DNA of 64,000 bases from Blastomussa wellsi (lineage: Eukaryota; Cnidaria; Anthozoa; Scleractinia; Plerogyridae), in NCBI GenBank assembly GCA_947652115.1, contig OX393572.1, forward strand, positions 10,052,136 through 10,116,135, read 5' to 3'. Of the stretch, positions 10,382-20,745 are shown one piece after another. Every line of letters starts with the position of its first letter. Within the stretch, counting starts at the first letter, position 1. Below the pieces are notes generated by a model that saw only the letters and a program-made list of their open reading frames with translations, searched no databases and had not been told where the DNA came from. Made by a program: the position numbers and the translations under genes.

Positions 10382-13300
10382 GTATAAAACTAATTTAAGG
10401 AAGCCACGTCTGCACAAGCTAATATTTGTTTGGATCAGCGCGCGCGAATTTACGCGGATTCACCAAACAAGACAACAAGCACAAAGAAACATATACTTTA
10501 CTTTTGACATAATCTTGAAACACACCTTTGATAGCGGCCGCCAATGAGATTATCGAAAATCGCGATACCATCATATTAATTTTCTTTTAATTTGATTTTT
10601 ACATGATCGACCATTGTTTCACTGGCAGAATTTATATAGTCTTTCTCTTATAGTTCTTATAAAAATTCCCATAGAACTTGTCTTATATGTTTTGTGACGT
10701 GAGTCATGTACTTATTCTGAGAAGTGAAGTTCTGAGAAGTTTTTTCTAAGCTGCGTCCAACTCAGAAAAGGATACGTTTTCATTATTTGTGGCTATTATA
10801 ATTATCAGTAACTTATACTTTATTTCACTAAATTAAACCAATTAAAATTTAAAAAGTATAAGCCATAACTTTTCGGTATATTGCGGTAGTCGGTCACTTT
10901 CTTGCGACGTTGGGTAGCCATAGGCCTTTCCAATCTTCCAAGGCGGTAGCTAGCAAGAGGCAAGACGAGGCAGTTGGTCTAGATTTTACCCTAAAATGAA
11001 AAACGAAATACTTTCAGATGGGAATTCCACAGTGAAGAAAAAAAATGGGATTTCTGAAGAAATACCTTCCGAGAAATGTTAAAACAATGTTCAGAGCTTC
11101 TAACTTTCAAATTGGTTTCAGGGCAACTGCGTCCCCAGGGTGCTTTTCTGAAAGACGAGGCTGTTTTCAGGGTTGCGGAGGGGGGGGGGGGGGGGGTATG
11201 CCGTAGACCCCTTAGCGGCTAGCATCTTTGGGGTTCACGACTTTTTTCCTCGTCTATGTCAAGGTCTAGTTACGCCCCCTGTAAAAGATTGCTTTTCCGG
11301 CTCTGGCCGACTTTTCTTTAAGGCTTTGTAAAACTTTCAAGCTTGAGTTTGTCATTTTATATGTTTTGTGCAATAATTCTCTCGTCAGCATTTAGGGAAG
11401 TGTTCGACCTATTTGACAGCAATGGCGGAGGTACGATTGACGCCGAAGAATTGGATTTAGCGCTGAAATCTGTCGACATTCAACTCTCACATGAGGACTT
11501 GCAAGAAGTACTGGCCGCCATGGATAAAGACGGTAAAATAATAGTTAAGGTGGCTCATAATGGTTTACACATCGGATTCGCTCCGACGAAGGGCTAACGC
11601 TCGAAACGTCAGCTGTTGAATCTCTTTACGGTGGCCAATTGACATTATCAACCCAGTTGATAAAACCAAATTATATTATAAAAACACACGACCCACAATT
11701 CCTTGATTCGCTCCGACGAAGGGCTAACGCTCGAAACGTCAGCAATTGAATCTCTTTACGGTGGCCAATTGACATTATCAACCCAGTTGATAAAACCAAA
11801 TTATATTGTTATACTTCCCACCGACGCAGCAACACAGTTTCTTTAGAAACGTACCCCCTCTATTGAATAATAATAGACGATCCTGTCGACGCGAGAATTG
11901 TAGCGTCAAACAAGTAGTGAAAAGAAAAAAGTCGGTTTGGAAAGGGGGGGGGGGGGGGGTGGTCCGGACCCCTCCGACCCTCCCCCTGGTTCCGCCACTG
12001 ATGCCCATGTGACGTCAAATGAGGTCAAAGATGCCATATATTTCGCCTTTTTGGCCAACGCATTTTTGTTAGGTCGACAAAAGGAACATTTCTACAATTT
12101 TTTAAAACGTTCTGTCAAAAGATTTCAGAGCTATCAGAGCTACGTTATTTTTTAATAACTATAAGTTAAGTGGCTCGATCTCGGCGGTTTCGAACTCTAT
12201 TGAGAGAATTCTTAAAAGTTTACCAAAAATGTTAAATATGGGCTGTCTTTGACCTCTTCTGATGTTGCCATGGCAACAGAGTTTGCTTCAGTTATGACCT
12301 GACAGCTTGCAATAAACGTTTTTCATCTGCATCATGGGCCTAGCTGCAACAGAATGCCAAAGACAGGAAGCTTTAAAGTATTATGAGCCACCTAAAATCT
12401 TACATAACGTACTAAAATGCTTGTTACACGCATTGTACATGGAATTCCTATCGGAGACAGCCCCGTTTCTAGATGTCCGAGTGTAGATAATACCCCAGGG
12501 ATAACACCCCCTTATAGATAATCCCATTCCTTTCCTTTAATTTGCAGGAAATGGGGAAATTGACTTCTACGAGTTTCTTAACTTGATGACCAACACAGAG
12601 CGTTTTTTAGAAGGATATGGTAAGGATATTCAATTATGGTATTCGAAAACTTTCCTTCGATGCCTAACCCTTGCAGTATTTCAAATACTTATTAAACTTC
12701 CCAATTCTAGAGTACAAATCCCACTGCCATGGGTGGGACTGGGATGTCTTCTGGTACGTTATCTGCATGCCTTCGCAGTTTCAAACTACGTATACCTTTA
12801 TACAGTTTGTGTTCCAAGTATCTATACACATCAAATATCATTACAGGGGCAAACATCGTATAGCCTAGGAATAAGGCCGTCTCTCGTCGTTCCCGGCTGG
12901 ATACGGCTATATATCTGTCCAAACGAGACAATAATACTTTGACTTCCCAGTTAACAGAAAAATCAGTGCCAAACACTGACTCATTGGTGAATGCTAACGG
13001 TTTAAACTTCGTTTTTAAGCAACCGTTGGAGAGAAAAGGAAGCGCGAACATCTTCTATTTGAAGCTTTGACGCAATTCATGAAGAGATCCGCCCTCCATT
13101 CAATAAACGAGATAGTCGGGTAAGTGAAACCTCTTAACAATATTATTTTCATGCGTGGACGTCTTGGCAATAAAATATTCATTAATATAAAGAAGGCAAT
13201 ACCCTTTTATTTAATCTCGTTCCCAGCAGTACGGACCCAGATCTCAGTGGCCGGTTCTTGGCCTTAATCATGACTATAACAAAATTCTCGAATCTGATTG

Positions 13301-14879
13301 TTTCACCACATAGGGGGATTCATGCTGACGTCATTGTTTACCTTTTTCTCATTAGCATACGGCTTGGCGTACAGAAGGCAACATGTTAGATATGAATGGA
13401 CTCCAAACAGTTAAAGAGCTAGTGAAATTTAGTAAATGGTGAAATTTTTAGCTCTTTGCGTGTAATATTCAAGGAGAAATTGTCTTTCAAAAACTCCAAA
13501 ATCTCTGGGTGGCAAAAGCATTAATGAGCTCATACATTCTTTGTAAAATTTTTCGCTTATGCTAATGAAGCAAATACTGTAAACAAGGATTCCCCTATTG
13601 GAGCGCTCAAAGCTTAACTGTCCGAAAGTTTGCGTGCTGTGCATGCCCCAACATCGCTATTTTCTTATTTTATTTGGCCCCTTATTGTGGATGAATTCTT
13701 CTTGATATTCGCGAACCCTTCTGTCTCAAAAACGGCTCCTTTGTCACAGTTAAGATAAGTCGTCAACAGACTTCGCTTAAAAGTGAAGAATGATCATCGC
13801 AGCGAATTTCCAATTTAAGTAATTGGAAAGCAGCCTGAAAAAACCAGGGCCTCAACGGGCTTTTCACTTTCATCCATATCCGCAGTTCAAATATGAATTA
13901 TTTCATATACTTCACATCACACTTCGCTTAATTTACTTTTCCTCGAATTTTGTTACAATTCTGTCTTGCGCGGTCGTCCGATTTGTCAATTACTCGTATA
14001 ATTATGAATTTGACTCCACTCAGTCCTATATTTACCACTATTATTCATTCAAAATATTTCCACGTTTCTGATTGGTTAAAACCACACGCATAATTCACTA
14101 TTACCAGCTAGCTGTTGACCAAATTTGGAAAGAATTTTGTCAAATTCAACCGATGACGTCAAAAGTGCAGCCCGCTGCAGATTATTGAACCCTTTACCGA
14201 GAAAACCTGGGGACGAGGTTGTGTTATTTTTGGTGAGCAGAAAACCAAAGAGCAAAATGGCTGCGAGTGGAGAGAGAGAGATACATATTACTGAGTTCAT
14301 ATTTTGAATGAATAATAATAATTTGGCCTCGGTGGATAACACCCTCCTCGACCTGCAGAATTCTTCATTAGACCGTCAAACTGTCATGTTTGTAATTACG
14401 TGCATTACAGTATCCAGTGAGGTGTTTATTCTTGCTACATCTTTCATAATAAATGATTTCAAACCCTTTCCCGCAGTTTTTACCACACCAAGTACAAGCG
14501 CATTCAGGCACCTCATGTTGTGGGCCACTATGCAGCAGGAGCCCGTGTTATAGGACTGACTGAGAACCAACTGAGGAGGCACATGGAGAGTCTTAAAGCC
14601 AGACACGCTGCAGGAGATAACAAATCCCCGTATGCTGAGCCGTTGCACATAGTTTTTGGCAAGGTCAGTTTACTTTATAAATTTCTATGGGTGAGAGAAC
14701 CAAACTGGAAACAAATTAATTAATTCAGTAACAGAAGTTTCTCAACAAACTATTGTTCAGAACACTGTGAATTTCAGCTTGAAATTCATAGAAGGTAAAT
14801 AGGCCATTTCCGAGTTCGCTTTTCCCTCTATTTCAAAACGAGTCTAAGTGCGTGTCATATGGAAATGATAGAGGGGATA

Positions 14880-14916
<37 letters not shown>

Positions 14917-17900
14917 GTATAACAATATAATTTGGTTTTATCAACTGGTTGATAATGTGAATTGGCCACCGTAAAGAGATTCAATAGCTGACTTTTCGAG
15001 CGTTAGCCCTTCGTTGGAGCGAATCAAGGAATTGTGGGCCGTGTGTTTTTTATATACAAAAAGATGGATCTTCGCTATTGGCTGGTGCCTGGTAACGTGA
15101 AAACAACGGAATAAATTAGTTGAATGAAAAGCGTTCGTTGATACCGTGAGGAGTAAGAGTGCCGATTTGAAATTTTTGTTCTAGAGTTTTGCGGCTTTCC
15201 GTGTTTCCTTGGTGAAGGGAAAGGCCGCAGACTGCCATATGCTGCTTAGAATGATTTGGAAGATTGAAGTGTCTCGCGACCGGTTTCGATGCATTTTTGT
15301 CGTCTTTCTCTACGTCGCGAAGGTGTTCTCGGAATCGGTCGCCTACTCGTCTACCTGTTTCGCCGATGTATAACTTTTTGCAAAGAGTGCAAGTAATGCA
15401 GTAGATGGCATTGGCTGAGGTACAGGTGAATGATCAGTGATCTTGATAGATCGCTTGGGTCCCGATATTTTGTCAACGTTGTGAATGAAAGGGCATGTTT
15501 TGCATCGTGCGCGAGAAATGAGCTCGTTTTGCATGAGAATGAAGATGCAGGTTAAAGACATTTTCATGACAATGGTTTCGCACTTAGACTCGTTTTGACA
15601 CTGAGGCAAAACAGAACTCGGAAATGGCCTATTACTCTGATCCCAGAGGTTTTCTTCTTTAATCTGTAGCGAAGAAACCTGTCACGGCAGTCGAAGATAA
15701 TCAAAGAAGAAAAGTTTTCTCATCGCTTCGCGGATCATTATCGCCAAGAAACAGAAAAAGGGAACACCTCTCTAACTGGATAAAGCTAAATAAGCCGTCC
15801 TAGCGAATTTGAAAAGCCCGCTGTTTGCTCTCTTTGTGCTCGCTGTTGTTGAGAGGATCTTATAAGAAGTTGGCGAGACGATTTGCGGTTGCTAAGTTTT
15901 TCGCTTTCTCCTGATATGCCATTTTGAGATTGAAAAAAAAAAAAATAGTATGTAAATTAGTTGCTGTACAGGGAGGGTACTTGGAACAAAATCAGCCGAT
16001 CAAAGCGTAAACCGAGAACAAAATATGGCGTGGTTCTCGACGAATACGGATAGGTCGTCATAAAACAGGTTCCCAGGGCCCGGTTGCATAAAGCACCCAT
16101 AACAGGGGTATACGTAGGTGTAATCGTAACTTAAGAAAGTTCCCGCCATTAAGGTAATTTCCTTGAAATTGTTCTACTATCAAACTTTTTTGGAAACTTG
16201 GCATAACTGACATTCATGATATGAACATTAAAAAATGAAATAAAAAAAAAATGAGGTCACCGCGCTTGTTTGCACGTCAGCAGGCTCTTAAAATGGGCTG
16301 TATTTTTACTGGTTGCGCGTTAAAAATTCGAATCACTTTCATGCAGAATCAAGTCTCGGTTACTTGAAAGACACAACATTTTATCTTGAAAGTAAAGTTT
16401 CTTTTATTCACATAAGCAGTAATTCTTCATTCACGCCGTTTTTGATTTCCTGTTTGTGGGAATATTGCACTTTTTCGGACAGTTCCGAAATTAGCTCGAA
16501 GTCCTCCCCTTGGCCAAAATAAACCCAGTACGGAACTATTTCCAAAAAACAATCATGTTCTACTATCAAACTTTCCCCCCGTGCTTGTTTCCTCACAAAC
16601 TGCCGTGAAAGGTGGTCATGGATTTGAAATCGCAGTCAGGATGGAGAATTTACGCGGTGGGGACTGGGACGAGACACAAAATAGCAAACCAGGACGCGGT
16701 AAGCCGATTTGCGGCATTCTTATTACGAATAAAATCTTTAGCTCTGCAAAAGCGGCCCTTATTTGACCTTATCACGCTAGCAGGGAAGAACCGCCGCCAT
16801 CTTGGATGTCGCAATGTTATGCGCAGAAGAGGTTGCGCAGTGCAAAACATTAAATCACCAAAGTGGTCGTCTTGCACTTACGATTTTCCTAAGTACGCAC
16901 TAAGTGCCGTTTATGCAATTGAGAAATTGCGAGTGTTGCAAAAACCTTTCTGTACGTGGAAAATAGCACGTAAGTTTACGGGAGCTACATAGGTCCAAAT
17001 CTTTACAGAAGTTAACGAAAAATCTTTCTGAGAGGTGAAAGGGAAATTTAGTACTTATAATACAAAATGTTCATTTCCAACTATAACTGATTCGACGAAT
17101 TCCACTCACTTGTTTAATGAGTTACAGTGAGGACATTCGAACCGTGAACACTTGACATTTATTTTTACCATTATCCAATGTTAACCATTCATATAGACGG
17201 AAGAATTAGCTTTCTTAGGTGCTGAAAACACTAATCCTTTGGTCTATGTCAAGAGCTCTCATTGGATAATCACAACAAAAAATGTAAAAAAATGTCAAGT
17301 GTTGACGGTTTGAGTGTCCGCACTGTAATGATCTTAGCAGTAAACTGGTGAAACAGCCTTATTTGTCTTAATTTGCCTGTAAAACTGAGTGAATTGTGTA
17401 TTAGCTGTAAAACCAAAAACGTGAACCCGAAGGTTATCCCGGAAGCCACGATAGCGCTAAGAATGTTCCATGCAACGCGCACGCCGGCAAGAGTACGTAC
17501 CCATGACGATTCCGAAGTGTAGTTTTTATGCAACCAGGCCCAGGTTACAAGTTCGAAAGTTACAATAAATAATTGGCATAATGCACCGCAAGGGATCAAC
17601 CTCGCTTCCAGGAAAAAAAGCCCTGTGAACGAGGTTGCACAAGGGACGGGAGATGTTACCGGTACATGTAGATGGAGCTGTTAAATAAACGAAGATTGTC
17701 ACCATTGTTCTCAATTAAGGATATGATTAGTCAACTGTCATCGTAGTGGCGAGGTCTAAGTATTTATACTGTAAGGGAAAACGAACAAATCTCTAACTGC
17801 TGGGCCTTATCTTCTCACAGAAAAGGCTATAACTGTGATTCGCACAGCCCCTCAGCGTTATGTCAGACGCACTCCCCAGCCCCTCCCCCCCCCCCCCTCC

Positions 17901-20745
17901 ACGCAAAGGCAAAATAGCCGCGAGTAGAGTACGGCTGAGGGTTTCCCTTTTTGAAGTTAAAGTAACTTTCGTTTACAGGCAAAAAAGCGTCCACAAAGCC
18001 GATCTAAGCCTGTCTTTCCAGATGAAACGGTTAAAGAAACAAACGTGTTGCATGAAATGTCTCATACGCGTGGGAAAATTCGACTCAAGTTTGGCCGACT
18101 GAGCATGCCGCCCTCTTCCTCGAATCCGAATCTGAACAGCAAGAATCCTGTAATACCGGACAGGGTAGGTCAACAACATAAATATTTGAAATTTACGCGT
18201 TTGTTTTGTCAAATATTAGAAAATTTGAGCAACTCGAACTAACCAATCAGATTCAGAGTAAAAACCAATAGACTAATTTCGATATATCAATATTCTTACA
18301 TGTCGCCGAGGCTTAGCTAGGGGAATAAAACAAAAGATTTTGCATCGAGACTTACGGATGAATAAGTAATTTCTTTTCTTTCATTCCCCCACGCCTCAGC
18401 GCCCTGTTAGAATTTTAATATATCGAAATTGGTCTATTTAAAGGATCACGGCCAGGTTGCATAAGGCACCCGTTACACTTCCGGGTATAAGTAGGTGCAC
18501 TCGCAACTTAAGGCACTTTCGGACCAGACGTAAATGTCCCGTATCTTAGGTCCCGTATCTTAGTTAAGATAACGAGAAATTTTTCTGAGGGTTGAAAGAG
18601 AAGGATTTTTTCATTATGATATTGATATAGGTCGGGAGTGAAATCAAGATTACACGCTTTAGACAATTTCCACTCACTTGTTTATCGAGTTAATGATCTA
18701 AGCGGTAAACTGGTGGGTGAAACATCCTTATTTTGAAGATTTTCCTAAACAGAGTGATTCATGCATAATGAGCTATAACAAAGAACCCCCTATGTTACCC
18801 CGTAAGGCAGGAACTTACGAGTGCGTAAGTAGTTCGTAAGTCCACCCATAAAGAATTTGTATTAAAGTGTCCTACGAAAATAAGCAAGTGTAGGCTATAC
18901 GCAACCGGGCCCAGTTTCCCGAGCTGCCCACTGGGTAAATCTTTCTCGCACGTGTGGGCTTTAGGTTCTGATTGGTTTAAGTTTTGAAGGAGGCGAGCGT
19001 GGCATAGTGGGCCCTGGACTTGTAATCCTCCTCTTTGCCGCAAGATGTATTTGTCTTCGGTGGTCCCGAATTCAACTCCTCCACGCGTTCTAAATAGCCA
19101 ACCGGTCTGCCTCCTGCCAGTTGGGATTTTTTACAACTTCCTGTTTCATTTGCAATATTTGTTTGTTTATTTATGATTGAGATTATTATCAGTTGATTTC
19201 GCCATCCCTGGCCAAAGTAATTGTTTTTTTGTTATTTCTCTGTTATTTCAATTAATGATTCGATTTAGCACCCGGGTACTTGTTCTATTTTGAAGGCTCA
19301 AGAGAGGGAACCTAGTCGGTTGTAGACTTTGTAATCCGTCCCAATCTTCCCCATCCTTAACCATCCTTGTTCCTTTTTGGTTTAGTAACACCGTTTTGGG
19401 GTTTTTATTCCTTGACAATTTAGCTCATCTCAAAAAGGTCTCCAATATCGTGACGTCGGTCCTTTAAAAATGACGGGCGCATAATGACTATGTCGTATGC
19501 CGTTTCTCTTTTTTTACACTAATCTGAATGTGTGATACGAAAGATGGATTTTTCGTTGAAATAACAGTCAAGATAGATCCCCGTATTTGGCGCCTTCACT
19601 CACCTTACCCTGTGAGATTGCCACAACAAAAACGCCCCAGAAAAGCTCCACGCAGAAAAGTGGAACAGGGACACATTCTAAGGATGGCCCTTATTAGAAA
19701 AGGCGCTTTTTTCTATGACTTCATTTATAGAATGCCGCACTATTCCAATGCAAATCACTTCTGGTTTTGAATTTGTTTTACAGCATGCCATGAGCCCCGC
19801 AGCTGAGTTACTGATGCCTCGTCAAACATGTTACCAAGGAAAGCGCGAACAGATTAGACCACCACTGAAGAAAAACGGTTGGGTTAGTCAGCGGATTAAA
19901 CCATTTCCGGTTGAACTTCCGCGTGTCCACGTCAAACAAGAAAAGAAAAAAGACAAAACCGAACAGCGCTTGATTCTAACGTTTGATGATCTACCGAAAA
20001 TAAGAGACAAGGCAAGTGAATGGTGAACCAGAAATACTGGTGACGGTCGCTTTTCTGTCGGTTGGCTATTGATTAAAAAACTCTTTGACGGATACGTGTC
20101 AAAAATGTTTCTATTCCTCCAAACGCTTCAGCCCTTGATTATGATGAAATAACACTACGCCACACTGAAGAAACACTAAGCCCAAGTTGTTGACAGTGCA
20201 AAGAGTTTTTTAACCATATATTTAACCTAGGAACGTAACAAATTCAAACTTGGGTTTTAAAATACCTGACGAGAGAGAGAACGTGCTGCCCTTGTAACTA
20301 CATCTGCAAATGGTTAGATGTTCTAGTCTTTTCGGACAAGGACGATAAAACCGTAGGCTCCGTCTCCTGTATCTTCACTGTTTCGGGTCAGCAGGAGACG
20401 TTAAAGAACCCACACAGTAATCGTAATATGGAAAATGCGCTGTACAAATCCATTACCATTACCCCTGGCGCAGGTGTTTATCATAAAATACTCATATGCA
20501 CAGCGTTTTGGTTTTAAATTTGCGTGTCTTGAATGATACAACGTGTTTTTAATACTCTACTCTTTTTTAAGGTTGCTCAAGCGAGAGAAGTCCACTTCAA
20601 ACGACTCAGGGAAACAAAAAGCAAAGATAGCGAAGAACATTGGAAATCGCTGGGTCCGACCCACATAAACTCTGATGTATTAAGAAACTACTTCAGGCTA
20701 GCTTTCAATGCTTATACACCGTATGTGACGATCAGTTCGAATTAA
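10192..20745 (+). CDS. EF-hand calcium-binding protein, 426 aa, 8 exons, unnamed
   Basis: Eight exons (10192-10381, 11389-11532, 12548-12619, 13020-13119, 14477-14663, 17979-18164, 19784-20011, 20572-20745) join with consistent phases to 1281 nt, ATG to TAA. Residues about 60-130 form two EF-hands with canonical loops DSNGGGTIDAEE and DKDGNGEIDFYE, preceded by LTEEQVQAFREVFDLF as in calmodulin and centrin. A basic helical stretch (EKRKREHLLFEALTQFMKR) follows. The C-terminal 290 residues are rich in Lys, Arg and Pro and match no family I recognise, ending in a Tyr-containing segment (NYFRLAFNAYTPYVTISSN). There is no signal peptide or membrane span, so it is probably cytosolic, nuclear or ciliary. 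The role of calcium is inferred from the loops only. Intron 7 has a GC-AG donor (gcaagt). Confidence 0.88.
11389..11532 (+). CDS. EF-hand gene exon 2 (first EF-hand)
   Basis: Acceptor ctctcgtcag, donor gtaaaa; phase 1 in and phase 1 out. It encodes the whole first EF-hand and the entering helix and first half of the loop of the second. Confidence 0.9.
11567..11855 (+). mobile_element. Penelope-like 3' tail with 130-bp tandem duplication
   Basis: The segment GACGAAGGGCTAACGCTCGA with the following 90 bp occurs twice, at 11576 and 11706, a 130-bp period, then runs into CCACCGACGCAGCAACACAG. The same tail occurs on the minus strand at 14880-15040, directly after a GIY-YIG coding region, which identifies it as a Penelope-like element 3' end. 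It lies in EF-hand gene intron 2 and reads through the exon 2 donor. Confidence 0.75.
12548..12619 (+). CDS. EF-hand gene exon 3 (end of second EF-hand)
   Basis: Seventy-two bases, acceptor aatttgcag, donor gtaagg. It completes the loop of EF-hand 2 (NGEIDFYEFLNLM). Confidence 0.9.
13020..13119 (+). CDS. EF-hand gene exon 4
   Basis: One hundred bases from acceptor gtttttaag to donor gtaagt. It encodes a charged helix beginning ATVGEKRKREHLL. A second AG 18-19 bases further in would break the phase. Confidence 0.8.
14477..14663 (+). CDS. EF-hand gene exon 5
   Basis: Acceptor tttcccgcag, donor gtcagt; 1 nt then 62 codons. It starts FYHTKYKRIQAPHVVGHYAA and includes LTENQLRRHMESLKARH. No known domain. 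Confidence 0.85.
14797..15636. mobile_element. TIR element carrying a Penelope-like fragment
   Basis: The ends are long inverted repeats: AATAGGCCATTTCCGAGTTC at the left, the same sequence inverted at 15615-15634, and a shared AAAACGAGTCTAAGTGCG about 35 bp inside each. Between the arms lies the minus-strand Penelope-like fragment. Either the fragment inserted into a TIR element or the arms belong to it; the arms recall coral MITE ends, so the first is favoured. Confidence 0.65.
15116..15530 (-). pseudogene. Penelope-like GIY-YIG endonuclease domain (remnant)
   Basis: On the minus strand CITCTLCKKLYIGETGRRVG and then DRFREHLRDVEKDD give the GIY-YIG core (LYIGETGRRVGDRFREHL) with the following conserved Arg. 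Further on come VARHFNLPNHS and LEQKFQIGTL, ending at TAA (15116-15118). A frameshift near 15430 separates it from the upstream cysteine-containing stretch RCKTCPFI. This is the C-terminal endonuclease of Penelope-like retroelements; the RT part is absent. Confidence 0.85.
16074..17543. mobile_element. TIR element copy A (CAGGGCCCGGTTGCATAAA ends), with insertions
   Basis: The left end CAGGGCCCGGTTGCATAAA and the inverted right end ATGCAACCAGGCCCAG bound 1.47 kb in EF-hand gene intron 5. It is a larger relative of copy B at 18447: the flanks align, but A holds an extra segment of about 850 bp (about 16150-17000) and the CAGTG MITE at 17122-17328. No transposase is seen. Confidence 0.65.
17122..17328. 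mobile_element. CAGTG MITE (Tc1/mariner-like), about 205 bp
   Basis: Long inverted repeats (CAGTGAGGACATTCGAACCG against CAGTGCGGACACTCAAACCG) extend about 60 bp from each end. TA flanks both ends. The homologous position in copy B (about 18690) lacks the insert, which fixes the boundaries and the TA duplication. A second copy lies at 29609-29829. Confidence 0.9.
17979..18164 (+). CDS. EF-hand gene exon 6
   Basis: Acceptor cgtttacag, donor gtaggt; exactly 62 codons in phase 0. Lys/Arg/Ser/Pro-rich and probably unstructured. Confidence 0.82.
18266..18439. mobile_element. MITE, about 175 bp
   Basis: The ends AATAGACTAATTTCGATATA and its inverse at 18420-18439 (one mismatch) continue as imperfect inverted arms of about 60 bp. 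It abuts copy B of the neighbouring TIR element. Confidence 0.75.
18447..18914. mobile_element. TIR element copy B (GGTTGCATAA ends)
   Basis: The left end CACGGCCAGGTTGCATAAGG and the inverted right end CGCAACCGGGCCCAG bound 468 bp. The interior aligns with copy A (CCACTCACTTGTTTA, TAAACTGGTG) but has no MITE, so it serves as the empty site. Confidence 0.7.
18985..19190 (+). mobile_element. tRNA-derived SINE
   Basis: GGCGAGCGTGGCATAGTGGG resembles a tRNA 5' half with a pol III A box, followed by CTGGACTTGTAATCC (anticodon-arm-like) and GAATTCAACTCC (B box), then an unrelated body and a TTTGTTTGTTTATTTATGA tail. The tRNA-like head and T-rich tail fit a SINE; an intact tRNA cannot fold from it. 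Confidence 0.6.
19784..20011 (+). CDS. EF-hand gene exon 7
   Basis: Acceptor ttgttttacag; 76 codons; ends ...KIRDK at a GC donor (gcaagtg). Reading through would stop after four residues, while splicing at the GC donor keeps the frame to exon 8. Confidence 0.82.
20272..20470. repeat. Dispersed repeat fragment (GTTAAAGAACCCACAC motif)
   Basis: The segment around GACGTTAAAGAACCCACAC occurs again inverted near 34830 (GTGTGGGTTCTTTAACGTC), with nearby CAGGAGACG/AGGAGACGAG also shared. This is probably part of an old retroelement; no coding match is seen. It lies in EF-hand gene intron 7. Confidence 0.5.
20572..20745 (+). CDS. EF-hand gene exon 8 (stop)
   Basis: Acceptor cttttttaag, then 57 codons and TAA at 20743. 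A poly(A) signal AATAAA lies at 20932-20937. Confidence 0.87.
   Translation, partial: VAQAREVHFKRLRETKSKDSEEHWKSLGPTHINSDVLRNYFRLAFNAYTPYVTISSN

Noticed and set aside
17270..17714. Hydrophobic minus-strand frames resembling membrane segments
   Set aside because: They overlap the MITE and the end of TIR copy A, and are not preserved in copy B.
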